Part shown: piece after piece, positions 53,144 to 61,442 of the stretch
Numbering within the stretch: the stretch's first letter is position 1
Layout: every line of letters begins with the position of its first letter
Assembly (NCBI GenBank): GCA_002307065.1
Contig: DBTN01000039.1
Coordinates: 4,005 to 68,004, forward strand
Reading direction: 5' to 3'
DNA: 64,000 nucleotides
Origin: Akkermansiaceae bacterium UBA1315
Lineage (GTDB): Bacteria > Verrucomicrobiota > Verrucomicrobiia > Verrucomicrobiales > Akkermansiaceae
The notes under the pieces: model-generated
What the model was told of the DNA's origin: nothing
The model's database searches: none
The model's input: only the letters and a program-made list of their open reading frames with translations
Position numbers and translations under genes: made by a program

Positions 53144-54034
53144 TCACCGGTCGCTGGGAGCATTTTGGAACAACTCGTCGTCCGGAGAAACCGCTCGCAG
53201 CCGCTCCTCTGCTTTCAATAGTTCCCGGTTGGCAACGGCAAGTTTGCCAGAAATGCTCGCCGCTTTTCGACTCCAGGTTTCCAAACTTTTCGGAACGGAT
53301 CGGTTCCGCTGTTGCTGAGCGGTTGCGTTGGCATATTCGTCCGCGAGAGCCACCGTCCGGCCTCTCCACATGACGACTCGAGCGCGCAGGAAACCCACAT
53401 TTCCCGGCAACGGACCTTGCTGCGCCGCCGCTGGTTTACCGCTCCCATTGGGTGAACTGAAACTCAGGTTCTCCCGCTCCAACAAGCTCCGACGTTCACT
53501 CTCCTGCCAACGGAATCGCTGATGCCAAGTCTCATCCAAATCGGGAAACGCAATTCTCGCCAGACCATTCTGGTGTTGGATTTCCAATCCGGCCTCCGTC
53601 ACCTGCCGGATCGTCACATCGTGGTATTCACGTCCTCCCCAAACCTTGAGATGGGGAATTTTTTCACCGACCGCCGCCCGCCAGAGGTTCCTGCGGTGTC
53701 GCGCCATGTCTTGCTCCACCTTTTCGATCGACGCAGTCAGCGCCAGGTGTTCGCCTTTCAGCGATTTGATCCGCTCGGATCGCAAGCTGATTTCTTGATT
53801 CAACCGGTAAGCAATATCTCGATTTCGCAAGCGCTCCGCAGCCTTTTCCACGTCGGATTTCAACGCGGTAAGGGTGATTTCGTCGTCGCGCACTACCTGC
53901 CTCAACGCGTGATTTCCTTTCGAAAGCTCAAACCGTTGATCCAACAACAACGAAAAGAACACCCCTACCAAAACCAGAATTACCATTCCTCCCAAAAAGG
54001 AAATCAATCCCGTATGTTCATCAAAAGACAGCAT
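53144..54034 (-). CDS. membrane-anchored coiled-coil protein B
   Basis: 296 aa, unknown function. One N-terminal TM (ISFLGGMVILVLVGVFFSLLL), then a long coiled coil (about 40-125: EKAAERLRNRDIAYRLNQ, RSERIKSLKGEHLAL). A small beta unit near 130-175 (YHDVTIRQVTEAGLEIQHQN, ARIAFPDLD) matches the same unit in the adjacent gene. A second helical part follows. It lies 5 bases after the paralogue on the same strand. No catalytic motif is visible. It probably faces the periplasm and forms an elongated scaffold. Confidence 0.75.
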   Translation of the reverse strand: MLSFDEHTGLISFLGGMVILVLVGVFFSLLLDQRFELSKGNHALRQVVRDDEITLTALKSDVEKAAERLRNRDIAYRLNQEISLRSERIKSLKGEHLALTASIEKVEQDMARHRRNLWRAAVGEKIPHLKVWGGREYHDVTIRQVTEAGLEIQHQNGLARIAFPDLDETWHQRFRWQESERRSLLERENLSFSSPNGSGKPAAAQQGPLPGNVGFLRARVVMWRGRTVALADEYANATAQQQRNRSVPKSLETWSRKAASISGKLAVANRELLKAEERLRAVSPDDELFQNAPSDR

Positions 54035-54039
54035 GAGGA

Positions 54040-54945
54040 TTAAAGCTCACTTTGGAGACGGGCGATCTCCAAAACGACCGAAGAAAGCTGGTTCTTTTTG
54101 ACCTGAATCACCGCCTCCGTGTCACTGGTACGCTTGATACCGCTCTGGTTGCGCAAGCCCTTCTCCAAACTCTTGATCTCCTCGGCGAGCTGTTTTTTCC
54201 GGGCCTTCAATACGGCAATCGTCCGCACGATTTCCTTTTTACGTTCGACGGCCTGCCTTTCTTTTTGCTCGGCCTGCTGCTTTTCGAAAGATTGATTTGC
54301 GACGGCGACCGCCGCATCATGTTTTTGATGCATCTCGTGCTCTTGAGCGAGCGCCTCGTCTTTTTTCTTCGGGTCGTATTGGAAACGCTCTTTCAGTTCA
54401 TCGGAAAGTTCATCAAAGCTGAGTCGCTTCTGGCCGTATTCATGGCGGATCTGGATACCAATCGGCGTCACTTCGCGGATCACCACCCTTTTATACACCT
54501 CACCGGTCACCGTCGTCAGTTCATCCATCTCCTCACCCACGGCTTTCGCGCGCACATGAGCTCGGTATTCTTCTTTGTATGCCTCGAAGGCTTCGTCTAC
54601 GTTGACGAATTCCTGCGTCGCTTTCGCATGCGCTTCGTTCAAACCGGTCAAGGTTTCTTCGAGCAGACTCATCTCGCGATTCGTCTCGTCCAGTTCACGG
54701 GAAATTTCCACATTCTCCTGAAGCAGAGCCAATCGCTCTTCGCGGTCTTTGATCCCTTCGACATACCCATTGATCTCCCGCTGTTGGGAACGGACAATCG
54801 ACTCAATCGACCGGCCATGGCCTTGGAGGTCTTCGTCGAATGCGAAGGTAAATAATAAGCCGAAACCCAATAGAACCAGTAGAGCAATGATCATTCCGAT
54901 CACTCCAGGTCCGCGGCTGCTTGTCATCAAATCTGAGAAAGACAT
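54040..54945 (-). CDS. membrane-anchored coiled-coil protein A (paralogue of B)
   Basis: 301 aa. N-terminal TM (GVIGMIIALLVLLGFGLLFTF), then coiled coil (EESIVRSQQREINGYVEG-like heptads to about residue 135), then the shared unit YKRVVIREVTPIGIQIRHEY...RLSFDELSDELKERFQYDP, and a charged coiled coil to the C-terminus. The shared unit, roughly Y-x3-V-x2-V-x2-G-I-x-I-x-H-x-x-G-x4-F-x-x-L-x5-RF-x-YDP, is frequent (from memory) in hypothetical verrucomicrobial proteins. It is flanked by a lipoprotein gene (18 bp) and gene B (5 bp). Function unknown. Confidence 0.8.
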   Translation of the reverse strand: MSFSDLMTSSRGPGVIGMIIALLVLLGFGLLFTFAFDEDLQGHGRSIESIVRSQQREINGYVEGIKDREERLALLQENVEISRELDETNREMSLLEETLTGLNEAHAKATQEFVNVDEAFEAYKEEYRAHVRAKAVGEEMDELTTVTGEVYKRVVIREVTPIGIQIRHEYGQKRLSFDELSDELKERFQYDPKKKDEALAQEHEMHQKHDAAVAVANQSFEKQQAEQKERQAVERKKEIVRTIAVLKARKKQLAEEIKSLEKGLRNQSGIKRTSDTEAVIQVKKNQLSSVVLEIARLQSEL

Positions 54946-54963
54946 AATCGAATCTGTGAGGGG

Positions 54964-55287
54964 TTAGCGCAGGGTGTATTTATTCTGATACTCCGCGAAT
55001 TCACTTTGGAGCGTCTGCTTCTTGGCGTTTAACTCCACGATTTCCATTTCCAGCCGGGCAATCTCGGAAATCTGAGCTTCGGATTTTTCTTTCGCGACGC
55101 TCAACTCCTGAGATCGATTTGGTCCCGCGTTTTGGAGTTGCTCATCCAAGAGGGCGAGTTCGCCCCGCAAGCGTTCGATTTCCGCCGCCTGCCGATCCCG
55201 CTTGGAAACGAGTTCCTTGGACTCGCATGAGATGAGGCAACAAGCAGCCAGAGAGGTGATACAGGAATAGCGAAGGAGACGTTTCAT
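54964..55287 (-). CDS. small coiled-coil lipoprotein
   Basis: 107 aa. Signal peptide with lipobox CLISC, lipid Cys at residue 21; a weaker alternative lies at 13-16 (SLAAC). The mature protein is a Glu/Lys-rich coiled coil from about 28 to 100 (KRDRQAAEIERLRGELALL, QISEIARLEMEIVELNAK), ending YQNKYTLR. Short periodic coiled-coil lipoproteins resemble Lpp in general plan but not in sequence. First gene of a minus-strand operon with proteins A and B; its ATG at 55287 follows GGAGAC-like purines. Confidence 0.8.
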   Translation of the reverse strand: MKRLLRYSCITSLAACCLISCESKELVSKRDRQAAEIERLRGELALLDEQLQNAGPNRSQELSVAKEKSEAQISEIARLEMEIVELNAKKQTLQSEFAEYQNKYTLR

Positions 55288-55325
55288 AGGCGTTGTAGGA
55301 AAATTGGGGGATCAATAAGGGATTA

Positions 55326-55357
55326 ACCGTACGGTCAGATGCCGAAAAAAATCGGCA
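55326..55357. promoter_or_regulatory. tandem palindromes before coiled-coil operon
   Basis: ACCGTACGGT (perfect 10-bp palindrome, 55326-55335) is followed by TGCCGA-AAAAAA-TCGGCA (55340-55357). They lie 38-70 bases upstream of the lipoprotein start and could bind a regulator or form an mRNA leader structure. No named factor matches. Confidence 0.35.
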
Positions 55358-55599
55358 ACTGGCCGTCATGAGGATGAGGAAAAGCGTTTGATCGGAAGGA
55401 AAGGCTCGTTGTTTTGCGATTTGCGCGGTTGGTCTCTCACAGGTACGGCCATGTTTTCAATGTTTTAAATTCAGTTTCTCACGACTGATTCATTGCAAGA
55501 AACGCGCCACTTCAGCCCCAGAATGATTCTTTTTTCCGCACGAAAACGACCCCTCGACGCTGACATTTCCGTCACAAGCGCTGCGACCTGGCAGAAACG

Positions 55600-55624
55600 A
55601 AAAATGCCCGGTCTTGCCGGGCAT
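55600..55624 (-). terminator. terminator after MFS gene
   Basis: ATGCCCGG (55604-55611) pairs with CCGGGCAT (55617-55624), 8-bp stem and a 5-base loop. On the minus strand the A-rich flank becomes TTTTTCGTTTC, giving a standard U-tract after the stem. Lies 52 bases beyond the MFS stop. Confidence 0.75.
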
Positions 55625-55676
55625 CCTTCACCATCATCGTCCGCAAAATACGAACGGGTCTCGCATCAAAATCCGC

Positions 55677-57128
55677 TCAATCTTTCGGCAGCGGCTGGCC
55701 TTTCGTCTCAGGGAGAAACGGTAGTACCACCACCCCCAGCAGGAAAATCAGACACATCCACGATGCGGCATCGCGGAAAGCGTCGATCTTCGCCGCCGAT
55801 TTGATCGCCGCCAACGCACTTTCGCTCGCCGAAGATCCAGCGGCAAGAACCGCGGTCGCCTCGGCCTTTTTTGCAAGATTTGCCGCCAGCAAACCCAGCG
55901 TCAATGGACCAAACGCCGCCAGATACCGGCCGACATTGTAGCAGAATGAAATACCGGTCGCGCGCAGACGCGTCGGGAAAAGCTCAGGCAAATAAATCGA
56001 AAATCCGGCGAAGACCGAAAGATGAAAAAAGCCCATCACCGGCGCCATCCACAAAATGTCGAAACGACCGTTGATTTTTCCAATCATCTGGAAAACGAAA
56101 ACCGTCACGATCAGCGACCCAATGAAAAACATGCCGAATGCTTTTTTGCGGCCGACTTTTTCCGTCACTCGCGTGAAAACCAACATCCCGGCAAACGCAC
56201 CCAGATTGAAACAGAGCAAATTGATCGCCATCCAGAACTGCTTGCCCTTGTTGATTTCCTCAAGGGGCACTCCCCGCTCTTTGAAATTGTAGGTGATGAT
56301 ATCGCCCACCAAATCGCTCGAAAAAACTCCGATCCCCCACAGGCCGATCACGCCTGCGCAAGAAAGCACCATGCCAAAAAGCGCATGCTTCCGCCACTTC
56401 GCATGACCAAATAGATCCCGGTAGGAACCCGATCTCTGGCCAGAGGCCCTGGCGCGATCGCGGGATTCCGTCCACGATGCCGGCTCCTTCATCCGCATCT
56501 GAATCGTCGCCACCAAAAACGCCGGTAAGGCACCAATCAAAAACAGCCATTTCCAATAAGTCGGGCTTTCTCCAAATGCCGTGAGCGCGATCGTCAAACC
56601 GATCAAACCCGCAGCGACATTCCCTACGGCCGAAAACGATTGAAGGACTCCCAGCGCGCGGGGACGAACCTCACCCGGCACCGTGTCGGCAACCAACGCC
56701 ACCGCCAAACCAAACACACCACCCACCCCCAAACCGGTGACAAACCGGTAAACCGCAAAATCGGTAAATGTCGTCGATAGCGCCGACAAACCGGTCGCCA
56801 ACGAATACAACAAAACCGTCACGGAAAGCATCTTCGCTCGCCCATACCGATCCCCCAAAGAACCGAAAATCATTCCACCCGTCGCCCAACCAAATACAAA
56901 AACCGAGGTGGAAAGCCCGACAAAAAAGCCTTTCTTCTCGTGTTGCGCCGCTGTCAGCAACGAATCCAGTGCCGGACTGCGAGCCAAATTGAAAAGCTGC
57001 TGATCGAGACAGTCAAAAAGCCACGCCAGAGTCGCGACCACAAAAACCAGACGCTGATATCGATCGAGTTGTGACCACCAGCTTTTGCCGGTCGGGACAG
57101 ATGGATGAGGAGGATAAGGTAAGGACAT
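55677..57128 (-). CDS. MFS transporter, sugar/acid-type
   Basis: 483-aa major facilitator with about 12 membrane helices. The first inter-helix loop contains GSLGDRYGRAKM (motif A) and the second half MLVFTRVTEKVGRKKAFGM repeats the motif. The N-terminal segment YQRLVFVVATLAWLFDCLDQQLF resembles the aromatic-acid:H+ symporter and sugar transporter branch (DxxD motif region). It is divergent from the Gfo/Idh/MocA dehydrogenase and epimerase genes (158-bp spacer), suggesting it imports the substrate that they degrade. Specificity cannot be read. ATG at 57128; a terminator follows. Confidence 0.88.
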   Translation of the reverse strand: MSLPYPPHPSVPTGKSWWSQLDRYQRLVFVVATLAWLFDCLDQQLFNLARSPALDSLLTAAQHEKKGFFVGLSTSVFVFGWATGGMIFGSLGDRYGRAKMLSVTVLLYSLATGLSALSTTFTDFAVYRFVTGLGVGGVFGLAVALVADTVPGEVRPRALGVLQSFSAVGNVAAGLIGLTIALTAFGESPTYWKWLFLIGALPAFLVATIQMRMKEPASWTESRDRARASGQRSGSYRDLFGHAKWRKHALFGMVLSCAGVIGLWGIGVFSSDLVGDIITYNFKERGVPLEEINKGKQFWMAINLLCFNLGAFAGMLVFTRVTEKVGRKKAFGMFFIGSLIVTVFVFQMIGKINGRFDILWMAPVMGFFHLSVFAGFSIYLPELFPTRLRATGISFCYNVGRYLAAFGPLTLGLLAANLAKKAEATAVLAAGSSASESALAAIKSAAKIDAFRDAASWMCLIFLLGVVVLPFLPETKGQPLPKD

Positions 57129-57286
57129 CAGTGAAAACAGGTTGGCTTGTCAAACTCCACCCGTCACCGCGCGGTTCGGCAAGCCTCAATGCGCCGAATT
57201 GCCGACTTTCCCAACCCCGCCCTCGACAAAATCGGCCCAATTCGTTTGTTTTTCCCCACTCAACAGCCTTCTAAAATCCTTTTATT

Positions 57287-58330
57287 ATGAAATTCGGAAT
57301 CATCGGCGCCGGCATGATCGGCCACTTTCACGCTAAAGCCATCACCGCCATGACCGGTGGCACCCTCCATTCGGTTTTCGACCTCCGCATCGAAGGTGCT
57401 CAAAAACTTGCTTCCGAATACGGCGTCAAAGCCTACTCCAACATCGACGAATTTCTCGCCGATCCCGAGTTGGAAATCGTCACCATCGGCACGCCTTCCG
57501 GAGCGCACCTTGAGCCCGCCCTCGCCTCGCTCAACGCGGGCAAACATGTCATCTGCGAAAAGCCGTTGGAAATCACCACCGCCCGCATCGATCAGCTCAC
57601 CGCAGCCGCTGCGGCCAATGGAAAAACCATCGCTGCCGTCCTGAACCGGCGCTTCCACCCGGGCATGACCGCCTTCAAAAAAGCCGCCGATGAAGGCCGA
57701 TTCGGCAAACTGACCTCCGCGTCCTGCTACGTAAAATGGTTCCGCGACCAGGCCTACTACGACTCCGCCGCCTGGCGCGGAACGTGGGCCCTCGATGGCG
57801 GCGGCGCTTTGATGAATCAGTCGATCCACACGATCGATGCTCTCATTTACCTCGCTGGGCCGGTGAAATCCGTCCAAGCGAATACCGCTTGTCTCGCCCA
57901 CACCGACATCGAAGTCGAAGACATCGCCGTCGCGATCGTCGAATTTGAAAATGGCGCTCGCGGCGTGATTGAAGGCTCGACCTGCACTTGGTCCAAAGAC
58001 GGGCATCCCGCACGGGTGCAACTCGCCGGGACCGAAGGTTCGGTCTTCCTCGCTGACGAATCGTTTGAGCTATGGGATTTCAAAAACGAAAAGCCCGAAG
58101 ATGAAGAAATCCGCAAAACCTTGATGAAAGGCCAAGAGGCCGGTCTCGGCGCGAACGATCCATCCGCGATCAATTTCTACCAACATCAGCGGAATTTCGA
58201 AGAAGTCGTCAACGCCATCCATGAAGGCCGCGAGCCGACCACTTCCGCCGCTGAGGCTCGCAAACCGGTCGAGCTGATCTGCGCCATTTATGAAAGCGCA
58301 CGCAACGGCGGTAAAAAAATCGAGTTCTGA
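57287..58330 (+). CDS. Gfo/Idh/MocA-family NAD(P)-dependent oxidoreductase
   Basis: 347 aa. N-terminal Rossmann domain with GIIGAGMIGHFHAKAI (GxGxxG-like); the catalytic Lys is in CEKPLEIT, and the C-terminal domain has GGGALMNQSIHTIDAL with the catalytic His. Family members oxidise sugars, inositols or their derivatives. It is followed after 5 bases by a sugar-phosphate isomerase/epimerase, a pairing typical of inositol or sugar-acid catabolism in the PVC group. ATG at 57287. The substrate is not known. Confidence 0.92.
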   Translation: MKFGIIGAGMIGHFHAKAITAMTGGTLHSVFDLRIEGAQKLASEYGVKAYSNIDEFLADPELEIVTIGTPSGAHLEPALASLNAGKHVICEKPLEITTARIDQLTAAAAANGKTIAAVLNRRFHPGMTAFKKAADEGRFGKLTSASCYVKWFRDQAYYDSAAWRGTWALDGGGALMNQSIHTIDALIYLAGPVKSVQANTACLAHTDIEVEDIAVAIVEFENGARGVIEGSTCTWSKDGHPARVQLAGTEGSVFLADESFELWDFKNEKPEDEEIRKTLMKGQEAGLGANDPSAINFYQHQRNFEEVVNAIHEGREPTTSAAEARKPVELICAIYESARNGGKKIEF

Positions 58331-58335
58331 TCCCC

Positions 58336-59226
58336 ATGCCTTTCCCGACCTCAAAACTTACCGGTTTCGCCGACGAAGCGTCGCGTGATTTGGAAAAACA
58401 AATCCAAGCGACGAAAGACATCGGTTGGACGAACATTTCCGCACGGATGATCGGCGGCGCGAACATTCACGAAATCCCGGAGGACGAGTTCAACCACGTC
58501 GCCGATCGCTTGGATGAAGCGGGAATCCACGTCCCGGAATTCGGCTCACTGATTGCCAACTGGGGAAAAAAAATCGATAGCGACTTCGCCATCACCATCG
58601 CCGAAATCGAGCGTGCGATTCCCCGCATGCAGCGCCTCGGAACCAAGATCATCCGAATCATGTCCTACGCTCAAGAAGCGTGGGGCGCGGGCCAACAGGA
58701 AGACGAACGCATCCGCCGCTTGCGCGAAATCGTCGCCCGTTTCGCCGATCACGGCCTGATCGCCGCTCACGAAAACTGCATGAACTGGGGAGGATTTTCC
58801 GCCGACCATTCACTGCGCCTCGTCGAACAAGTCCCCGGTCTGAAATTGATCTTCGATACCGGCAATCCCGTATTCCAACGCGACCGTTCCAAACCCAAAA
58901 CCGACGGCACCTTTCCTTGGCAGGACGCTTTCGAATTCTGGCAAACCGTCCGCGACCACGTCGTCCACATCCATATCAAAGACTGCCACAACCCAACCGG
59001 TGACGACGTCGAACCGGAATACACGATGCCCGGCTTGGGAGCGGCGAAACTTCGGGAAATTCTCTCGGACGCGATCGCCCGCGGCTACGACGGTTACATC
59101 GCGATCGAGCCTCACGTCGCCACGGTTTTCCACGCGCCGGATCCCACGCTCGTGGATTGGCAGCAATGCTACGACTCGTATGTCGAATACGGCAAACGCT
59201 TCGAAACATTGGTGAACGAAATCTAA
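58336..59226 (+). CDS. sugar phosphate isomerase/epimerase (AP endonuclease-2 fold)
   Basis: 296-aa TIM-barrel of the xylose-isomerase-like group. Metal-binding pattern visible as Glu near HENCMNWGG, Asp in LIFDTGNP, His in VVHIHIKDCH and Glu in YIAIEPHV. KIIRIMSYAQEAWGAG and HENCM are family blocks. With the preceding dehydrogenase it makes a two-gene operon, 5 bases apart, that likely oxidises then isomerises one sugar or inositol. ATG at 58336. The stop is followed by TCTAACAGA. Confidence 0.9.
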   Translation: MPFPTSKLTGFADEASRDLEKQIQATKDIGWTNISARMIGGANIHEIPEDEFNHVADRLDEAGIHVPEFGSLIANWGKKIDSDFAITIAEIERAIPRMQRLGTKIIRIMSYAQEAWGAGQQEDERIRRLREIVARFADHGLIAAHENCMNWGGFSADHSLRLVEQVPGLKLIFDTGNPVFQRDRSKPKTDGTFPWQDAFEFWQTVRDHVVHIHIKDCHNPTGDDVEPEYTMPGLGAAKLREILSDAIARGYDGYIAIEPHVATVFHAPDPTLVDWQQCYDSYVEYGKRFETLVNEI

Positions 59227-59248
59227 CAGATTCTCGCAGCCGGACCCT

Positions 59249-59689
59249 TCAGACAAAATCGCCAAACGCGATCATCGGAAAATCCGTCACCTGCTCCAGC
59301 TTTACCCCATAAAGCCGGGCGATCTCCGGGGCGTCCGAGACGTGATAGACGTCTCGGTAGTAAATTTCCTTAATCCCGTAAGCGCAAAGCGTTTGCATAC
59401 AGGCGGTGCAAGGCATGGTGGTCGTCGCCACCAGCTTTGCTTCGCCGCGGCGAAACAGACTGCAAAGATTCACCTCCGCGTGCAGCATGAACTTTTGCCG
59501 AGCTTCACGGTCGTCCCAAAACTCCGGCGGAGCGATGAAACCGGGCGCTAAACCGTTGTAAGCCGTGCCGATGACCCGATTGTCAAAATCGAGCGCGGCG
59601 GCACCGACTTTTCGATACGGGTCTTCCGAGCGCAAGCTGGCGACGTGGGCCAGCGCCATCGCGTATTGCGGAATGGAAAGGCGGGACAT
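59249..59689 (-). CDS. dCMP deaminase-like zinc enzyme
   Basis: 146-aa cytidine/deoxycytidylate deaminase fold. Zinc motifs are HAEVNLCSL (His plus catalytic Glu) and TMPCTACMQTLC (two Cys). The dCMP deaminase block RKVGAAALDFDNRVIGTAYNG is clear. It makes dUMP from dCMP for thymidylate synthesis, though a related deaminase is possible. The ATG at 59689 begins MSRLSIPQYAMALA; the open frame goes on to 59791 without similarity. Convergent with the epimerase gene and divergent from rarD. Confidence 0.88.
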   Translation of the reverse strand: MSRLSIPQYAMALAHVASLRSEDPYRKVGAAALDFDNRVIGTAYNGLAPGFIAPPEFWDDREARQKFMLHAEVNLCSLFRRGEAKLVATTTMPCTACMQTLCAYGIKEIYYRDVYHVSDAPEIARLYGVKLEQVTDFPMIAFGDFV

Positions 59690-59800
59690 GGCCACAGCCT
59701 GAAACGCGCACCCTTCCCTGCCAAGCGCCAAGCCAGTACAGATCGGGTATTTTCCAGATTCCCTCTTGGAAAGCCCATCCCGCCCCCGCAATTTCCCGCC

Positions 59801-60688
59801 GTGAATCCATCGCGATCGGGAGTGCTGGCGGCCATCGCCGCGTTTTTCTTGTGGGGTGTCTTACCCATCTTCTGGAAACACCTGAGCTTTTTGCCGCCCG
59901 TATCGATCGTCGCCCAACGCACGGTTTGGTCGTTGGTGTTATTGCTCGCGATCCTATTCTTTCGCGGTGAGTCGCGGAAGCTTACCACCGGTTTGCGTTC
60001 TCCAAAAACCCTCGGTTTGCATTTCGCCTCCGGCATCCTGCTTTCCTCAAACTGGCTCCTCTACGTCTGGTCCACGCTCAACGGCCACATCGTCGAAGCC
60101 GCGCTCGGTTATTATCTCAATCCGTTTTTCAACATGCTCTTCGGCGCATTATGGTTTGGCGAACGTCACAACCGGTGGCAGTTTTCGGCGATCGCCCTCG
60201 CGCTGATCGGCGTGGGATTTCAGATTCCCGGAATCGGTGGCGTCCCATGGATCGCCCTGATTTTAGCGATCAGCTTTTCGCTTTACGCAGTGATCCGGAA
60301 ACGCGCGCCGCTCGATTCCTTGGCTGGCTTGACCGTTGAAACCATCCTCCTCGCGCCCATCGCACTCGTCTGGTTGATCGCCACATCGTCGTCTCCAAGC
60401 GCCGCTTTCGGAACCACCCCGATCCAGATTTTCACCGTGATCAGCACCGGTTTGGCGACCGCCGCTCCGCTGCTTTGCTTCGGTTACGCGGCGCGAAAGA
60501 TCTCTCTCACGACGCTCGGGGTTCTGCAATTCATCGGCCCGACGATCCAGTTTTTCATCGGCTGGAAAATCTACGGCGAGCCGATGACGCAAATGCGGCT
60601 GCTGTCCTTTGCCCTCATTTGGTTGGCCATCGCGATCTACGCCTTCGACGCCTTTCACAAGCGCCCGGTAGTCGAAACCGCCAAATAA
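59801..60688 (+). CDS. rarD: RarD-type EamA transporter
   Basis: 295-aa drug/metabolite transporter with ten hydrophobic helices. It begins VNPSRSGVLAAIAAFFLWGVLPIFWK, the RarD pattern, and has SGILLSSNWLLYVWSTLNGHIVEAALGYYLNPF and GYAARKISLTTLGVLQFIGPT. RarD was linked to chloramphenicol sensitivity but its substrate is undefined. GTG at 59801 matches homologues; the frame is open from 59645 but overlaps dCMP deaminase. The zinc-ribbon gene follows after 46 bases. Confidence 0.88.
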   Translation: MNPSRSGVLAAIAAFFLWGVLPIFWKHLSFLPPVSIVAQRTVWSLVLLLAILFFRGESRKLTTGLRSPKTLGLHFASGILLSSNWLLYVWSTLNGHIVEAALGYYLNPFFNMLFGALWFGERHNRWQFSAIALALIGVGFQIPGIGGVPWIALILAISFSLYAVIRKRAPLDSLAGLTVETILLAPIALVWLIATSSSPSAAFGTTPIQIFTVISTGLATAAPLLCFGYAARKISLTTLGVLQFIGPTIQFFIGWKIYGEPMTQMRLLSFALIWLAIAIYAFDAFHKRPVVETAK

Positions 60689-60734
60689 CAACGCCGGGCT
60701 TGCGGCGGGCTCACCGGGCGGCTAATCCCAAGAC

Positions 60735-61436
60735 ATGCTTGATGAAGTTCGTGCGCTTTTAATTCTCCAGGATCGTGACCGCAAACTGATCGCGATCGCC
60801 AAAGACCTCGAAAAACTCCCGCAGGACGAAGCCCGTGCAAAAACCAAACTCGCCGGAGATCAGGCCGCCGTCGCAAAGGCTCACGACCTGGTGCGCGAAG
60901 CCGAACTGAAAGTCAAAAAGGTCGAGCTCGATGCGGAAACCCGCCGCACGACCATCAAACGCCTGAAAAACCAGCAGTTCGAAACGCGGAAAAACGAGGA
61001 ATTCCAAGCGCTTTCCCACGAAGTCGTCCGTTACGAAAAAGAAGTGGACGCCCTGGAAACGATCGAGCTCGAAGCGATGGAGGAAGTCGACAAATGCCGC
61101 ACCAAACTTAAAGCCGCCGAAGCCGCGCTCGCCCATACCCAAACGTTGGTGGACGAGGACCTGGCCAGCATCGCGACCCGCCAGGAGCAACTTCGAACGA
61201 ACCGCGACGAACTCCTCGCCGAACGCGAAAAACTTTCCGTCGGCGTCGATAGCGGACTGCTTTCTCTTTATGACCGGTTGATGCGGGTGAAAAACGGCGT
61301 CGCCGTCGCACCGATGCAGGCCGGGCGCTGCACCGGTTGCCAGATGAAATTGATTTCCTCAACCGTGATGAAAGTCCAAACGGACAAGGAAATCGTCCAA
61401 TGCGAAGATTGCGGCCGGATTCTTTACGACGGTTGA
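60735..61436 (+). CDS. coiled-coil zinc-ribbon protein (CT398/DUF164-like)
   Basis: 233 aa. A long coiled coil (about 5-175: RALLILQDRDRKLIAIAKD, KRLKNQQFETRKNEEFQAL) ends in a four-Cys zinc ribbon, CTGCQMKL and CEDCGRILY, near 195-225. This is the family of chlamydial CT398 and of widely distributed zinc-ribbon/CCDC-type proteins; CT398 interacts with sigma-54 and type III export components in Chlamydia, but a general role is not fixed. ATG at 60735. It ends 6 bases before the convergent mutL gene. Confidence 0.88.
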   Translation: MLDEVRALLILQDRDRKLIAIAKDLEKLPQDEARAKTKLAGDQAAVAKAHDLVREAELKVKKVELDAETRRTTIKRLKNQQFETRKNEEFQALSHEVVRYEKEVDALETIELEAMEEVDKCRTKLKAAEAALAHTQTLVDEDLASIATRQEQLRTNRDELLAEREKLSVGVDSGLLSLYDRLMRVKNGVAVAPMQAGRCTGCQMKLISSTVMKVQTDKEIVQCEDCGRILYDG

Positions 61437-61442
61437 GACCGG

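Larger units (their letters stand above)
55288..55676. other. 389-bp spacer between coiled-coil operon and MFS gene
   Basis: Carries the likely promoter of the coiled-coil operon on the minus strand, two palindromic elements (ACCGTACGGT at 55326-55335 and TGCCGA/TCGGCA at 55340-55357) and the MFS terminator at 55600-55624. Small open frames (for example 55493-55804 plus) are not convincing. No other gene seen. Confidence 0.5.
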
